DNA of 6,243 bases from an uncultured Bacilli bacterium (GTDB taxonomy: Bacteria > Bacillota_I > Bacilli_A > RF39 > UBA660): assembly GCA_947631345.1 (NCBI GenBank), contig CANRKW010000062.1, forward strand, positions 1 to 6,243. Reading direction: 5' to 3'. This document shows positions 6,174 to 6,243 of this stretch, in pieces (within the stretch, counting starts at the first letter, position 1; every line of letters begins with the position of its first letter). Under the pieces are notes generated by a model that saw only the letters and a list, made by a program, of their open reading frames with translations, was not told where the DNA came from and did not search any database. The translations under genes and the position numbers were made by a program.

Positions 6174-6243
6174 ATGAAGAAGAAAATGTTTGTTATAACT
6201 TGTTTATTATTAAGTTTAGTAACTGGTTTAAGTTATGCATCTT
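6174..6243 (+). CDS. N-terminus of a secreted protein (runs off the window)
   Basis: The ATG at 6174 follows a modest ribosome binding site (TAGGT near 6162-6166, about eight bases upstream). The 23 visible codons read MKKKMFVITC, then a hydrophobic stretch ending LSYAS: a basic n-region, hydrophobic core and probable cleavage after the final Ala (Y-A before S). That is a Sec signal peptide; the Cys at position 10 is not in a lipobox context. Nothing of the mature protein is visible, so no function can be given. Its position downstream of the structured leader and terminator suggests regulated expression; its location beside sortase and cohesin genes suggests another surface protein, but that is only context. 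Confidence 0.7.
   Translation, partial: MKKKMFVITCLLLSLVTGLSYAS

Overview
The window is very A+T-rich DNA (G+C by eye well under one third) with strong Gram-positive-style ribosome binding sites, TTGACT/TATAAT-type promoters and proteins that have Gram-positive secretion signals and a class B sortase. This points to a low-G+C Bacillota, possibly one of the uncultured gut Bacilli related to Mollicutes. That placement is inference from composition and gene content. Every Trp codon read here is TGG, so nothing requires a UGA=Trp code.

Positions 1-5060 hold three plus-strand genes for extracellular proteins. The first (1-1029, 5' end outside the window) is a CAP/SCP-fold protein with one Ig-like (Big_2) domain and a C-terminal type I dockerin. 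After a near-consensus promoter (1053-1081) come two genes 9 bp apart, which look like an operon. The first encodes a 1059-residue protein: signal peptide, N-terminal cohesin-like domain, ten tandem Big_2 domains, C-terminal membrane segment. The second encodes a 249-residue miniature of the same design: signal peptide, cohesin-like domain, one short Big_2-like domain, membrane segment. A dockerin protein beside two surface-anchored cohesin-like proteins suggests a small cellulosome-like display system whose visible cargo is a CAP protein rather than a glycoside hydrolase.

A 10-bp hairpin terminator lies between and overlaps the convergent ends of the short cohesin gene and a minus-strand class B sortase gene (5063-5872). 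The sortase keeps the active-site His and Cys, but Lys stands where the catalytic Arg is expected. The long cohesin protein has an APYTS pentapeptide just before its C-terminal hydrophobic segment, which could be a non-canonical sorting signal for this sortase.

Positions 5873-6173 form a divergent regulatory region. The minus-strand promoter would start the sortase mRNA almost at its ATG (leaderless). The plus-strand promoter drives a short RNA with a 17-codon ORF, an 8-G run that is striking in this background, a perfect 12-bp inverted repeat that sequesters the ORF's start codon, and an intrinsic terminator. Beyond it a new secreted-protein gene begins at 6174 and runs off the window. The small RNA is either an attenuating or phase-variable leader for that gene, or a free-standing sRNA or peptide gene.
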